A DNA stretch of 64,000 nt from Eutypa lata (lineage: Eukaryota > Ascomycota > Sordariomycetes > Xylariales > Diatrypaceae), in contig JAKULF010000001.1 in assembly GCA_022661535.1 (NCBI GenBank), positions 2,914,001 to 2,978,000 of the forward strand. The letters run 5' to 3'. The position numbers were made by a program, and so were the translations under genes. The notes beneath the pieces are model-generated. The model had not been told where the DNA came from, ran no database searches, and saw only the letters and a list, made by a program, of their open reading frames with translations. This document shows positions 1 to 10,472 of the stretch, one piece after another. Each line of letters starts with the position of its first letter. Position 1 is the stretch's first letter.

Positions 1-597
1 ATGCTATGAATCCTAACAACTGATTACCAGTGGGCTTTAGGGATATTTCCTAACCGTTTAAGAAGCATACATTATACGGCTACAATACTTACATTAAGGC
101 AGCTTGCCTTCGCCCTACCTTTCATCTTGGTAGGTATGCTAATAACGAGGCGTTCTACGGAGTCGAAAGACCGCTAGAATTCTTCAGCAGTTCATTATTG
201 CCATGCAGACAAACATTCACAGTCACATATGCAACACACCTATCATACATAATAATCACGGCCAATGACATAATCCTTAGACTAAGTTTGTATGGAGGGT
301 CAGCAGGATCTACAATATCAAGTCAGGGTCAGATTGACAGTAATTAAATATCAATTTACCGGTGGTGCGAATGTATATACTACCATGAAGATATATAGAA
401 TAGAGATTGTTCAAATGTCATTCCCATTTTCCGTCTCTAGAACTCCGCCCATGCTGTTCATCATATACACAAGTACAGTATGATACATATCAAGAGATAT
501 GTATGGCTGAAGTATCATACTTCGCACAGAGCAGTTCGTTATGAAGCTGCTCGTCCTCTTATCGTAATCCATCGCGACTATCTCGACGGCTCATCGT
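1..597. other. intergenic, no gene seen
   Basis: I see no convincing gene here. The open frames are short, have no splice-consistent extension and no recognisable protein motif. The right part is the 3' flank of the COA6-like gene. Confidence 0.5.
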
Positions 598-1058
598 CTA
601 TCTCCCCGCAGACGCAGACGCATCGCCGGGTCCCTGTCCAACAGCCATCTTATTCGCGCCCTCCTTCTCGAGCCTCTCGAACGTCTTCTTCTTCTGGTAG
701 TCGGCGATCCTGTACTTCTTGAAATATGTGACCTGCAATGCCAACAAGAGAATGCATTAGCACACCACAACTGGAAGTAAAGGCCAATTAATAAAAAAAA
801 AAGGAAAAGACTCACCCATGCACTCGCGCAATCCCGCTCGAAGACCTTGTTCTCCTGGGCGCAATCCCGCTCAGCGATCTTCTTGCCCTCCCCGCTCAGC
901 GAGTCGATAACCTCGTGCTTGTCGAGGCACCTCCAGAAGCCGTCGCGGGCATCCCAGCAGCGCTGGCGCTCCGACCGATCGGGGGCGACGGCACCCGTCC
1001 GGACTTCTTCCTTGCGCTTGTCTTCGGTAGATGCGTTGAAGAAGCCGAATAGCCCCAT
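598..1058 (-). CDS. COA6: COA6-like cytochrome c oxidase assembly factor
   Basis: Two exons, 1058-816 and 732-598, joined in phase 0 (donor GTGAGT, acceptor TTGCAG), giving 125 aa. The protein carries a twin-cysteine pattern CX9C (C34, C44) and CX10C (C66, C77), typical of COX6B/COA6 proteins imported into the mitochondrial intermembrane space by the Mia40 route. The segment CWDARDGFWRCLDKH and the downstream VTYFKKYR stretch fit COA6, a factor needed for copper delivery to the Cu-A site of cytochrome oxidase subunit 2. The start is the ATG opening MGLFGFFN; an in-frame upstream ATG would add a translation of the TAGG microsatellite and is unlikely. The spliced C-terminus (RIADYQKKK to a Gly/Ala/Ser tail) is lost if the intron is ignored. 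Identification is by motif and overall similarity to the family. Confidence 0.88.
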
Positions 1059-2105
1059 TGCTGCTGCTATAGCTTTTGAGTTGACGGGGGCAGATGCTAG
1101 ACTAGGTAGGTAGGTAGGTAGGTAGGTAGGTAGGTAGGTAGGTTGGATTAAAAGCCGAAAAGGCAACGTAGAAAATCCCGTTCCGTCTCTACGTCTCTCG
1201 TTCAGCTAAGCGTTGTTTTTATTCCGTACTTCTCTTCGTTGAGCAGTTTAGAGCTCTAAAGTCTTCCGTCATTGATGGCTTCAGTCCCGACTACTTAGTT
1301 AGCTCATAGCTCCCACTACAACGCAGCTCCACGCAATGGCAGAAAATCACGTAGGAGAATATTCAATACCATTGATGATTGATCAGGATGGTCAGGGCGG
1401 TGACCATATCTAGCTTAGTTCCAGGTCCCGAATTTAGTTTAGTGTTTAGCTTCTCAGTGGGGCTTTCTGTCTTGGCATCCTGGTTCTCCCTTTCCCACAT
1501 CCCAGTCCACTGCTTAGACGGGATTGGCTTAATTCTTTTAAGCTTGTCGTGTCATTGTAGTTAACCCATGCAAGGTCATCATACCCCCCAGGCACCTAAT
1601 ACATTCATACCAACCAACATTGAAAGTGATAATCTTCTGGATATAGCATCACTGTCGCCATATGTACCGAACTTCAACAATTTAGTCTTGTAGAATTATA
1701 ACCCTTTATTCGAAATCCCTCAAGTGTGTTTCCCTTTCTGCCGTTCCTCCAGGAAAAGAGGCGGTAGACAGGTTTCCATCCACAAACCATATATCCGTTT
1801 TGACCTACTACCTATGATGATCTCATTATAGTGCCGGCGCCGCTCCTCGAAAAACCACCACCCAAACTGCCTTTCCATTCGATCCGCTCTTTTCATGATA
1901 TCTTTAATTCTATTCTAGAAGAACCCTTTGAAATATTCTAGTTCTAACCACCTACTGTTTACCACAAACACACCAACTGTGATAGTTGCGACTTCTCTCT
2001 CATCTCCCTGCACCGAAATAACAGATTCGCTATTCACTAAAAAATATCAACGCAAGGGAGGGAAGAACATCAAATATAAAATAAAATAGGGGAGCTAGGA
2101 GAAAA
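1059..2105. promoter_or_regulatory. divergent intergenic region COA6 / SYS1
   Basis: About 1 kb between two divergently transcribed genes, so it must hold both promoters. Apart from the TAGG microsatellite and a pyrimidine-rich tract near 1960-2040 before the SYS1-like start, I see no defined element and no coding potential. Confidence 0.4.
1103..1142. repeat. (TAGG)10 microsatellite
   Basis: Ten perfect TAGG units just upstream of the COA6-like start codon (minus-strand reading CCTA), so probably in its 5' leader or promoter. The same TAGGTAGG motif recurs in shorter runs in several intergenic stretches of the window. Confidence 0.95.
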
Positions 2106-2935
2106 ATGGCCCGACGGAGGAGACCGCCACGGTCTGGCGCCATCACCGAACTCCCGCCCCTGCGCATCCTTGCCCAGATCGCCGCGCTTCAGGGCATCTA
2201 CTATGCAGCCGCGCTGGTCCTGATGCTCTTCACAACCCTCGTCGCCGGGTCGCGCTTCAACCTCGACCTTGTATTCGGATGGGGGAGCCTGCGCGGCGAC
2301 ACAACGCAGGGGTGGCTGATGGGATTCGTCTGGCTGTGTTGCGCTGGCGTTACGTATGTCATGTCTTTCACTTGTCCTGTTCTGTCCTGTCGTCTTCTCG
2401 GTGTTCTCGCGCTGTCTCTTTCCTTTTTAACTCCAAAAAGGGGGAAGCTACGCGCTTGGCAGGGAACGCAGAGGATATAAGCTACAGACTAAAATAGAGC
2501 ATAGCAACTAACGAAAGGAACAGAATCGTCGCGCTCGTCGCCTTAATCTCCCGCTCCAAGCTCGTCCTCGACTTCGCTCTCACCCTGCACTTCATCCACC
2601 TCCTCATCGTGACGCTGTACACGGGCTTCCTGCCACGCAACGCCATGTGGTGGGCCACGATGGTCTCTTCGAGCGCGCTCACAATCGTTGGTGGCACTTA
2701 CGCCTGCCGGTGGCGCGAGCTACGACCTATAAATTTCGGCGGCAGTGGTGGTGGTGCTTCTGGTACCGCGGATCCCTCGTCCCTGGAGAACGGGGCTGCG
2801 GGCGGAAGCGGAGGCGATGAGGACGACGACGTCGGCGGCTTCTCTAGGGGGAGAGGCAGAGGGAGAGGGAGGGATGGTGCTGGCGATTACGAGATGGTCG
2901 GATTAAAGGGCGATAGGGATAAGAGAGGGGATTGA
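2106..2935 (+). CDS. SYS1: SYS1-like Golgi membrane protein
   Basis: Two exons, 2106-2353 and 2524-2935, phase 2 junction (donor GTATGT, branch site-like CTAAC near 2508, acceptor AACAG), 219 aa. Hydrophobic segments lie at about residues 28-48, 70-85, 90-115 and 120-140, consistent with a four-pass membrane protein. The segments FNLDLVFGW, GWLMGFVWL, LDFALTLHFIHLL, NAMWWATM and GTYACRWRELRPI fit SYS1, which anchors the ARL3/ARFRP1 GTPase at the trans-Golgi and supports vesicle traffic. The C-terminal third is a low-complexity Gly/Ser/Asp region with RGRGRGRGRD, expected to be cytosolic and variable. Identification rests on recognising the conserved core. Confidence 0.85.
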
Positions 2936-4120
2936 TGATAATAATATTACTAGACTACGTGGCTGGCTGGCCGGCTCCCTTGGCCTTTTGTGTCATGTGG
3001 GTTGCGATACAGCTGAGCCACCTATCTGTGGGTTTCTTGTTACTACTAGTACTACTACTGCATCGCATGGCGTTTCTCAGGTTGTAGGATTAATGAATAT
3101 ATTTTATTTAAACAATTCGAGTAACATCCAGTGGATGCATGAGGGCTTGCGGCTGAGTTCCACCCTGCTTAAGCTCAACGATACCACGTCGTTCTACGTA
3201 CGTTTCTTGAAAGCGGCAAGCAGAGGTGACAGTTTCCTCGGTTATGCTAGATGCCTACGTTTTGCGACAGTTTCTCAACAGAGGGGATATTAGGCAGTCC
3301 ATCCAACCAGTAAATACCATCCCCTAAATTAGTAAGTCACGGTCATTCACTCTACATTTTCCCATCAACGGAGATCTAACTAGAAGTCAAGGGGTCGCTG
3401 TGTATTCCCCGACAACTTAGTTACCGAACTACTCATAAAGTCTCGCGATTTTGACGAATTATCACATAATCACGGTACACATGGAACACATACATGCCTG
3501 CGTGTATCGTGATGAACACCTCCTGTTTGTCTCTCTGTGTCATAGGTAGGTAGGTTGGTAGGCAGCACATACACGTCAGAATTGTAGTAGCAGATGTCCG
3601 ACCAACATACCTCTTAAATATTCAGGTCCGTTCTCCCAATGTCTACCTAATTATTATCCGTAAACTACCTCCTAGGTATGTAGGTAGTTATTATTCAATA
3701 TTAATAAAAAAAATCAGATCTATTTCGGAAGCACTTGTCACCCCTTTCATGGGTTGACGGCTTGCTCAAGATATTTTACGGGGCTATATAATGCGGCGTA
3801 CCTTACGCGTACATTAGTCTTATATGCAGGCAGGCGGGTAACTACTTAGACCCCACCCAATTACATCCATGATCTATCTATATACACACACACACACACT
3901 CACACCTTACTTAACTACCAGCCCTGACGTCATACGTCTGGCCTTGAATTACTATGTAGTTTTTCGTCTCTACCTGGAATACATATTCTTCACCTTGTGA
4001 TTTCTGAAAACTTTAAGAAGCCCTTTCTATGTTCCCCTCTTGCGTAGTTATCCAAAACATAGTCATAATCCGGTCAAGTCTACCAAGTCTCCTCACACAA
4101 CAACACAACAAATCGGCACC
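2936..4120. other. intergenic, no gene seen
   Basis: About 1.2 kb without a supportable gene. It contains TAGGTAGG/TAGGTTGG motifs near 3545-3560 and 3670-3690 and a short CA dinucleotide run at 3884-3899. The right end should hold the promoter of the next gene. Confidence 0.45.
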
Positions 4121-4565
4121 ATGGCAAGCTCCAACGGCGGGCACTCCGAGCTGATCAATCAGGAGCCCCTTGACTCCAAGCAGTACGGACAAGCAGCGTA
4201 GGTGGCACGTCTCTTATCATGTATCCTCCTTCCTCCATGATGCTTGATCTTGTCCCCTATAGCAATGGCTATGACTAGACAGAAACAGCCATGCTCTCAA
4301 AAAATATCAAGTTCAATGCTCAGAAACTCTCACTAACAGCAAACACAGAAATATCCTAGCCGAGATGACCGACACCAGCTACGGCACCAAGCGGCCCGAC
4401 CCGGACCTCGGCAGTAGCATGGAGGTGCACTCTGAGAAGGTCAAAGACCAGATCGATGATGCCGTGGCCAAGGGTCCCAAGAAGGCCGATGAGCACTCGG
4501 GAGGCCGCGTTCAGGTTGCCGAGACGGGCGACCTGCACGACCTGGCTGCGAAGAAGCAGCCCTAA
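4121..4565 (+). CDS. small hydrophilic hypothetical protein
   Basis: Two exons, 4121-4197 and 4349-4565, phase 2 junction (donor GTAGGT, acceptor ACACAG), 97 aa. The start ATG sits in a good context (GCACCATGGC). The protein is hydrophilic and charged, without signal peptide or membrane segment. It reads through DMTDTSYG-, PDPDLGSSMEVHSEKVKDQ- and GRVQVAETGDLHDLAAKKQ-type segments. Spliced, it is twice as long as the second-exon frame alone. I do not recognise a named family; the composition resembles small conserved, perhaps stress- or conidiation-related, fungal proteins, but that is only an impression. Confidence 0.65.
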
Positions 4566-5381
4566 TTTAGTTGATTCTCTCCCGGGCTGGATTAGGTAGA
4601 GGCTGGCTTGTGTGATTTTTGCTATGTATGAATTACTAAGTTATGCCAGGTATGGGTGCAGTTTCGGGCGAGGATAGACTTGGGATGTGCCACTCATGGA
4701 TGAGATGGGATGGGGAATGAATTATGATACAGGTTTTATGCTATTTTGCTTTGTATTATGAATACAAGTGCCCTGGCTACCCTACTAAAAAGGGCTTTGT
4801 TATCACGGTCTATATGATTCTATTGTGTTAACTTTGCTAGGTGCTAACTAATTTGGTTCGTCACATTTTCTCAAGTGTCAGTGCCATCGTCAAGTCTAGA
4901 ATATACCCCAAGGTGGTGACTACCGTACAGCCAGCGTTAGTCGTTGCATCGTGTACGTTCACAAAACCCGTTTTGATCCCGCATAGGTACCTGAAGTAGG
5001 TAGGTAGGTATCAAGAACAGCTTAGGTACTATGTTCTTTCTACCTAGCCAACTACTTCTCCATCGCCATAACGACAACGCAGGTTTATGGAAGTCACCCG
5101 CGCACTTAGTTGCAACCTGCATGCTTAGCTGTACGTATACGTACTGTTATTGAGCAGGACCCCCGTACATAACAACACGATACTTGTTATTGTATCGTGA
5201 GGTTCTTCTCCAGTTACCTACTTGACTTATCTCCGTGTTTTCTGGTGTTATACTTCATCCATGTTGGAATATTCCATTCTTTTTCTGGACACCAGACAAA
5301 TCCTTTCTAGACAAAGACCTCTTCGCAGCACCCCTACGCAATATTTCAGTTGCAAGGGAGTTCAAACTCAACGTCTTCATC
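4566..5381. other. intergenic and 5' leader of the oxygenase gene
   Basis: No gene seen. Short TAGGTAGGTAGG motif near 4997-5008. The reading frame of the next gene is open upstream of its chosen start (from 5235), but that stretch has no coding-like composition. Confidence 0.4.
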
Positions 5382-8016
5382 ATGAAGCCTACTCAACCAA
5401 AGAAGCAGAAGGCTTCTCAACCTGCTCAACCGCCTCGCCCTCCTCGCTACATCACCGAACAACCCATGGGCGTGAGAACTCAAGAGAAAGACAAGGAGGC
5501 ACTACAAATGGCTGTCGATGCCTACCAAGAGCTTATCGAGAAACCCCAACAGGATCCTGGAACTAAAGATCCCACCAAGGTGGTAGATCCCTTTGCCGCG
5601 GTCGTCGGGCCCTATCCAAGTGGCACTAAGTCTGATCAAGGCCCTTCTTCAAAGGGAAACGAGCATGAGCAATCGGAGAGCTCAGATGAGCTAGATGAGG
5701 AGTTGGCTTATATCCTCAATGTGTATCAGCCAGAGGTGCAAGTCAATCTAGAGCAGATCTATCCCCCCAGACCCGACGTGATGTTCCCCATGGATTCCAT
5801 GTTCCAGGGCAACTGGCCAAGAACGGACGACCCAACCCCGGGCGCCACGCAATACTCCTGGAGCACCATCGGTTTTCCTGCCGACAGAGGCATCGACCTG
5901 GAAGACTACGAGACAGACACGCACATCCATAGACGGGAACCTGCGATTGCGGACTTCGCCTGGGACATTGTCAACATCCGCGAGATGCAGGCAGACGAGA
6001 TCGCAGATGCCGGCATCGTCGAGACCCACGAGGAGCGTGGGCGCACCGTCGAGATCTTCCGAGTCCAGGGGCGCAAGGTCGCGAAGATCACATTCGGGGA
6101 TTGTAGCGTCTCTGGCGACGAGAGCGAGCTGTACAGTCGTTGCGAAGTTGCGAAGGCCTTCGAGCACGACTTGGATAGAGCCGTGGGTTCGCCTCCTGAC
6201 CTGGCGGTCGTGCAGAGAGTGGCGGCTCGCATTTTGCTGGCTAGACGAGGACAGATCGGTGGTCGATCGCTGGATTACTGGCGCAGAGCGACGGATCTGG
6301 CTCAACAGGAGCTGGACAAGGTAATAATAGCGTCTTCTCATCTTATTTGGTCATTCTAAAATAGCCATGCTAACGCTGCAATGTGAGCAGAATCCGGACC
6401 TTGAAGCGACCGTCCGAGAGGAGCTGGAAGACAACAACGATGACAAGGCTTTCACTATGATGCTCCGGTTGGTGCGCGAGTCTATGACGACAGAATTGGC
6501 AAACCCCTATCACCAATCCAAACGAGACCAATACGCGGTAGACAACGGATTATTCTACCGAGTCGACGCTGAGATTGTCATGGTTCTGGACAAGGCAAAC
6601 AACGTCATCGCATTTCAGCTGTCCAACGCCTTCCAGACTTTCCCGAAGCAGAACATCCAGGACGAGGTTGTCAAGTCCATCGACCTGTACAGCACCTTGC
6701 AGCCCGCGCCGGTACCGGACATGACGCGCCACGGATTGCACTGGGTAGACTGGCTCGTAGCGCACCCGGAGTTCGACTGCCGCGTCCCGCAGAGCGATCC
6801 CCGGACCGCGAAAGCAGGAGTCTATCGTTTCGGGCTCACGTCTTCGATCGGCGATCCGCAGGGGATCAATGGACCCATGGTCGCGAAGGACACGTGGATC
6901 CACATCTTCAACGTCGTCACGGTGCGGCGCCAGTTGCGGACGCTGCGGTTCACCGCCCTCGGAGCCTGCTCTGAGGTCTCGTCTTTCCTGTTCGAGCTGC
7001 TCGACCCGCAGCTGGTGAGGAAATACCGCGAAGTGGCAGCTACCGCTAGTCTGCGTCTTGATAATGTGCCGTTCGAGACCCGCCGTTTTGAACGCGATAT
7101 CTTCACGCACTGGGCTGTCGAGCTCAACACTATGGCCAATGATCGTGAGTAAATTCCAGCTGTCATTGCTTTCCTGTTCCCTTAATATACTTCCGTCGTA
7201 GTCAGAATTGGCTTAATCCCATTTTCTCGAGTCAATACTACACATATATTACGGTTACACGACCCATGACCACCGTCTATTTTCAACCCCTCCCTAACGT
7301 AACAACCCCTCTCGCTAACGACTAACACCTCCATAGACAAGAACCGATCGGACTGGCACCACGGCCTCTCCAGCCTCGTACCCCTCGGCGATTTCGAGGG
7401 CGGCGATCTACTCCTCCGAGACCTCGGCCTCCAGATAGTGAGCAAGCCAGGCAGCGTGCAGCTGCTCCGGGGCCACGAGCTATCGCACTCGACGTCGAAG
7501 TGGACGGGAAAGCAGCGCTTCGTGGTGGCGGGCGCGACGCACGATTCGGTCCGGCGAGTAAGTAATTTTTCGTCTTTATCTTTCTACCCCGATCGATGGG
7601 CATGTGGCTAGCAGAATTACTGACTCATCCCATTACAGTGGGTGCTCCGCGAGAAGGGATCCCCGGTGTCCGGCGCGGCGCCCAGCAGCAGCATGGACTC
7701 CGACGTGGAAGTCGAGCAGGAAGACGTCGTCCCCGAGAACCAGGATCTGGAGCGCATATCCTGGGAGGGGGGAGATTATTCCTGGCACGCGAGACCAGGC
7801 GGGGCCGAGGACTCTACCGACACCTCCGCCGATGACCGCTGGGACACGTCGTCGGCCTCCGACCGGCCCCTGCAGAGGACTACTCGCACTCGGCGTGCTG
7901 TGTCGGGCGCGGGAGCAGAGGCGCTGGGGGCGGAGAGTACGTCGGATGCTGACGTGGAGGACAATGGCGATGCCATTGCGTTGGCCGTCGCGCTCAGGAG
8001 ACATCAGATAAACTGA
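5382..8016 (+). CDS. protein with C-terminal JBP/TET-like 2OG-Fe(II) oxygenase domain
   Basis: Four exons: 5382-6320, 6391-7144, 7337-7557, 7639-8016 (phases 0, 1, 0), 763 aa. The start is the ATG opening MKPTQPKKQK. Residues 1-130 are low complexity and acidic; 130-560 are an ordered N-terminal region I do not recognise. From residue 565 the pattern LVPLGDFEGGDL (about 578-589), PGS, RGHELSH (609-615) and GKQRFVVAGATH (622-633) matches the double-stranded beta-helix core of fungal JBP/TET-type 2OG oxygenases, enzymes that in other lineages oxidise 5-methylpyrimidines in DNA. H615 and R625 would be the distal Fe ligand and the 2OG-binding residue. The proximal HxD site reads H565-K-N567, so the metal-ligand Asp may be Asn. 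The C-terminal 120 residues are acidic and probably disordered. The domain call is a motif judgement; substrate unknown. Confidence 0.72.
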
Positions 8017-8326
8017 ACGCCTAATGCGCCTTATGTAGTTTGCTATGAATAAAAGGAACACCTGCTTCGGAATTTGATTCTATAACTAAGCCTCCTCAAA
8101 TCTTTGCTAAATTAAGTGACACGTTAAAAGCTCCAATTCGAATAATATTTGGTTCGACAGTATTAATCAGTGATTATTCTATATTCAGCATTATATCTAT
8201 GAGCTTATTCAAATTCTCATCTCAATAATATTACGATCGGAATACATTGTGGGTTACATAAGTAGGTACATGTAGGTGTATGGTGAAAGGTGTCAATTAT
8301 TTTTGGCAGCAACTTTGCCCCTTGAT

Positions 8327-9161
8327 CTACACCGCAGAGAAGAAAGGGATGTAACCCGGATCCAGCGTCCGGTAGATGAACGGCATGCCAAGACTAAGGC
8401 CATTCTCATCGAAGCTCCTGGCGTTGATCTCGGCGCTCAGGTCCTCCATCGCGGCGCGGAAGTCCGCCGCCGCCGCCCGGGTCTCCTCGCCGAGCCGCAG
8501 CAGCATCGCCTCGTCGGCGAAGGCGTGCTCGAGCGTGCGCTCGGAGGTGCGGTAGAAGGGGCGGTTGAACGTGGCCAGGAACCCGATGTAGTGGACGGCG
8601 TTGTCGGCGGGCGGCAGGAACGGCAGCAGGTCCGCCACGCCCTTCTCCTCGGGCAGCGGCGCGTACATGGCGTTCAGGTGGAAGGGGAGCGTGGCCTTCG
8701 AGCCCACGGGGTCCCCGCCGTTGAGGCCGTGGTGCACGACGCTGATAGCGAAGCCGAAGTGCGCCAGGGCGTCCACGAGCGCCTCCTTGGACGGTGTCGC
8801 CGGGAAGTCCGCCAGGTTGGCCGCGGGCACCTCCGCGAACCACGCCCGCAGCTCCCCGTCGGCGCCGATGTCGGCCTCCGTGGCGTAGTACGCGTCTACG
8901 ATGGTCGCGAAGAAGGACCGCTGCGCCTCGTAGATCGTGACCGCGTCTTGGTAGAATGGGAAGGTCTTGAACTTGAACGCGTCGTTCTCGTCCACGAGGC
9001 CGCGCGCTCGGAAGTCGGTCTTCAGGTACCCGCTTTGGTAGGCGCCGCGGGTCGGCCAGTTGTCGGTGACGAATTGCCGGCAGCTGGGTTTGCACATCTT
9101 GTGTTAGCGGTTATGTATTGATGACGGGATAAATCAAACCACTTAGTTCGAAGGAAGCATA

Positions 9162-9214
<53 letters not shown>

Positions 9215-10472
9215 GGTGCACGTACCCGACGTTGTTTATAAGGAATAGCTGATCCCAGTGACCACCGGGGTTGAAGCACAGCTCTTCACCGACACTGTAA
9301 GTCGATGTTAGCATATGGATATAAGTATAAGGGCTGGTGACCCCTTGGGACCCAGGGAAACATACACTCGAGAAGAGTATCCCTGCAGCATCAAACGCTC
9401 AAGGATGATCATAACGGGGTGTTTCTCGCTCAGGGTGCGCAGCGCAGCTAGGTGGACGGACTCAGTAACATCGTGAGTGACGACCAGGTGGAACATCTGC
9501 GCATGGAAGAAATCGTTCACGTTGAAGATCATCTTGGCGAGCAGCCAATCGTTCGCCTCGTCAAGCGGGGAGTAGACGAGGTCGCTCCCGGCGTTGGTCC
9601 GGATAGCCAGGGGCAGGAAATCCCCGGACTCCGGGTGGATGAAGAAGTAGGCCGAGGAGGCCGCGCCGTAGCGCTGCGGCTCCACTGTCGTCTTCTCCAG
9701 GTCGGCCTGGTAGCGGTCTTTCAGAGCCAGTTAATTTTAATGCGCCAAAGTCAGTGGATAATTAAGGATCATGAGACTCACGGTCGACGAGGAACAAGCT
9801 CCCGCTGGAGTGGAGCTCCTCGAGCGTGACGCCAGCGATCTGCGGCGCTAGGTCGTCCGGTATATCGAAGGGTAGGGGGTCGGAGGGCTTGACGAGCTCA
9901 AGCGGGTATGGGTTTTGACTCAACCTCTCCATGCTGAAGAGCAGGTCCTGCGTGTAGTTCGTCATGATGCCCGGCGCCTCTTCGAGGGGGTTCGAGTTCT
10001 TCCACGAATCCCCGTAAAGGACATTAACGTAGTCATCCAAGCTGTTCAGTCCGCCATTCTAGGGAATAGGTAATCGTGTGAGTAGAGAAGCTTGATGGCG
10101 GAAAAGATTATATGAGTTACTCACAGCCTGGATGGAAGCCGTGATGGCTTCCACGTCCTTTTCGACAGCAGCATCGATCTGTGCCCTGTCTAGTTCCCAT
10201 ACTGAGTAATCGTAGGCGGCTCGGATATCACCTAGAGCTCCCTTGGGGAACGGCGCAGCTTCACCAATGAGAGACGTTCCGTACTCGAACCCGGCGTTCC
10301 GCTGGCTCACAGCCGCTGCACGGCCTTCGGGGTCGCTGTCGTTCTGAGGAAGGCTGGCCGGGGATGTGTCGTTCTCGACCTGGCGATAAGAAAGGAGGGA
10401 CACGTGCCGAGGAGCAGCCTGGGCGGTCAAGCTCAGGGTGCTGAGCACCGCGTAGGCAGATAAGGAGCGCAT
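8327..10472 (-). CDS. secreted fungal lipoxygenase (Val-terminal, Mn-LOX-like)
   Basis: Five exons: 10472-10125, 10058-9782, 9717-9366, 9294-9226, 9083-8327, total 600 aa (13R-Mn-lipoxygenase is about 618). An N-terminal signal peptide (about residues 1-19) points to secretion. Lipoxygenases add O2 to polyunsaturated fatty acids such as linoleate. Candidate metal ligands are H285 and H290 ([14 protein letters not shown]), H466 and N470 (SVVHHGLN) and the C-terminal V600 (FFSAV). Other family marks are the LSEKHPV segment, [18 protein letters not shown] across the last intron, and RARGLVDEN. The first pair is spaced HX4H, as in plant and animal iron enzymes, whereas from memory Mn-LOX has HX3H. 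A terminal Val is typical of the Mn group. The gene ends about 310 bp from the convergent oxygenase gene. Intron 4 holds a trinucleotide microsatellite. Confidence 0.9.
9162..9218. repeat. (ATG)13(GTG)6 microsatellite in a lipoxygenase intron
   Basis: Thirteen ATG units followed by six GTG units, lying within intron 4 (9084-9225) of the lipoxygenase gene. In other frames it translates as a long His or Ser run, which is an artefact of reading through the intron. Confidence 0.95.

Noticed and set aside
8276..9121. 281-codon plus-strand frame over the lipoxygenase
   Set aside because: Antisense shadow of the GC-rich last lipoxygenase exon; the minus strand carries all family motifs.
9111..9314. 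Minus frame with a run of His residues
   Set aside because: It is a read-through of lipoxygenase intron 4 and its (ATG)n(GTG)n microsatellite.
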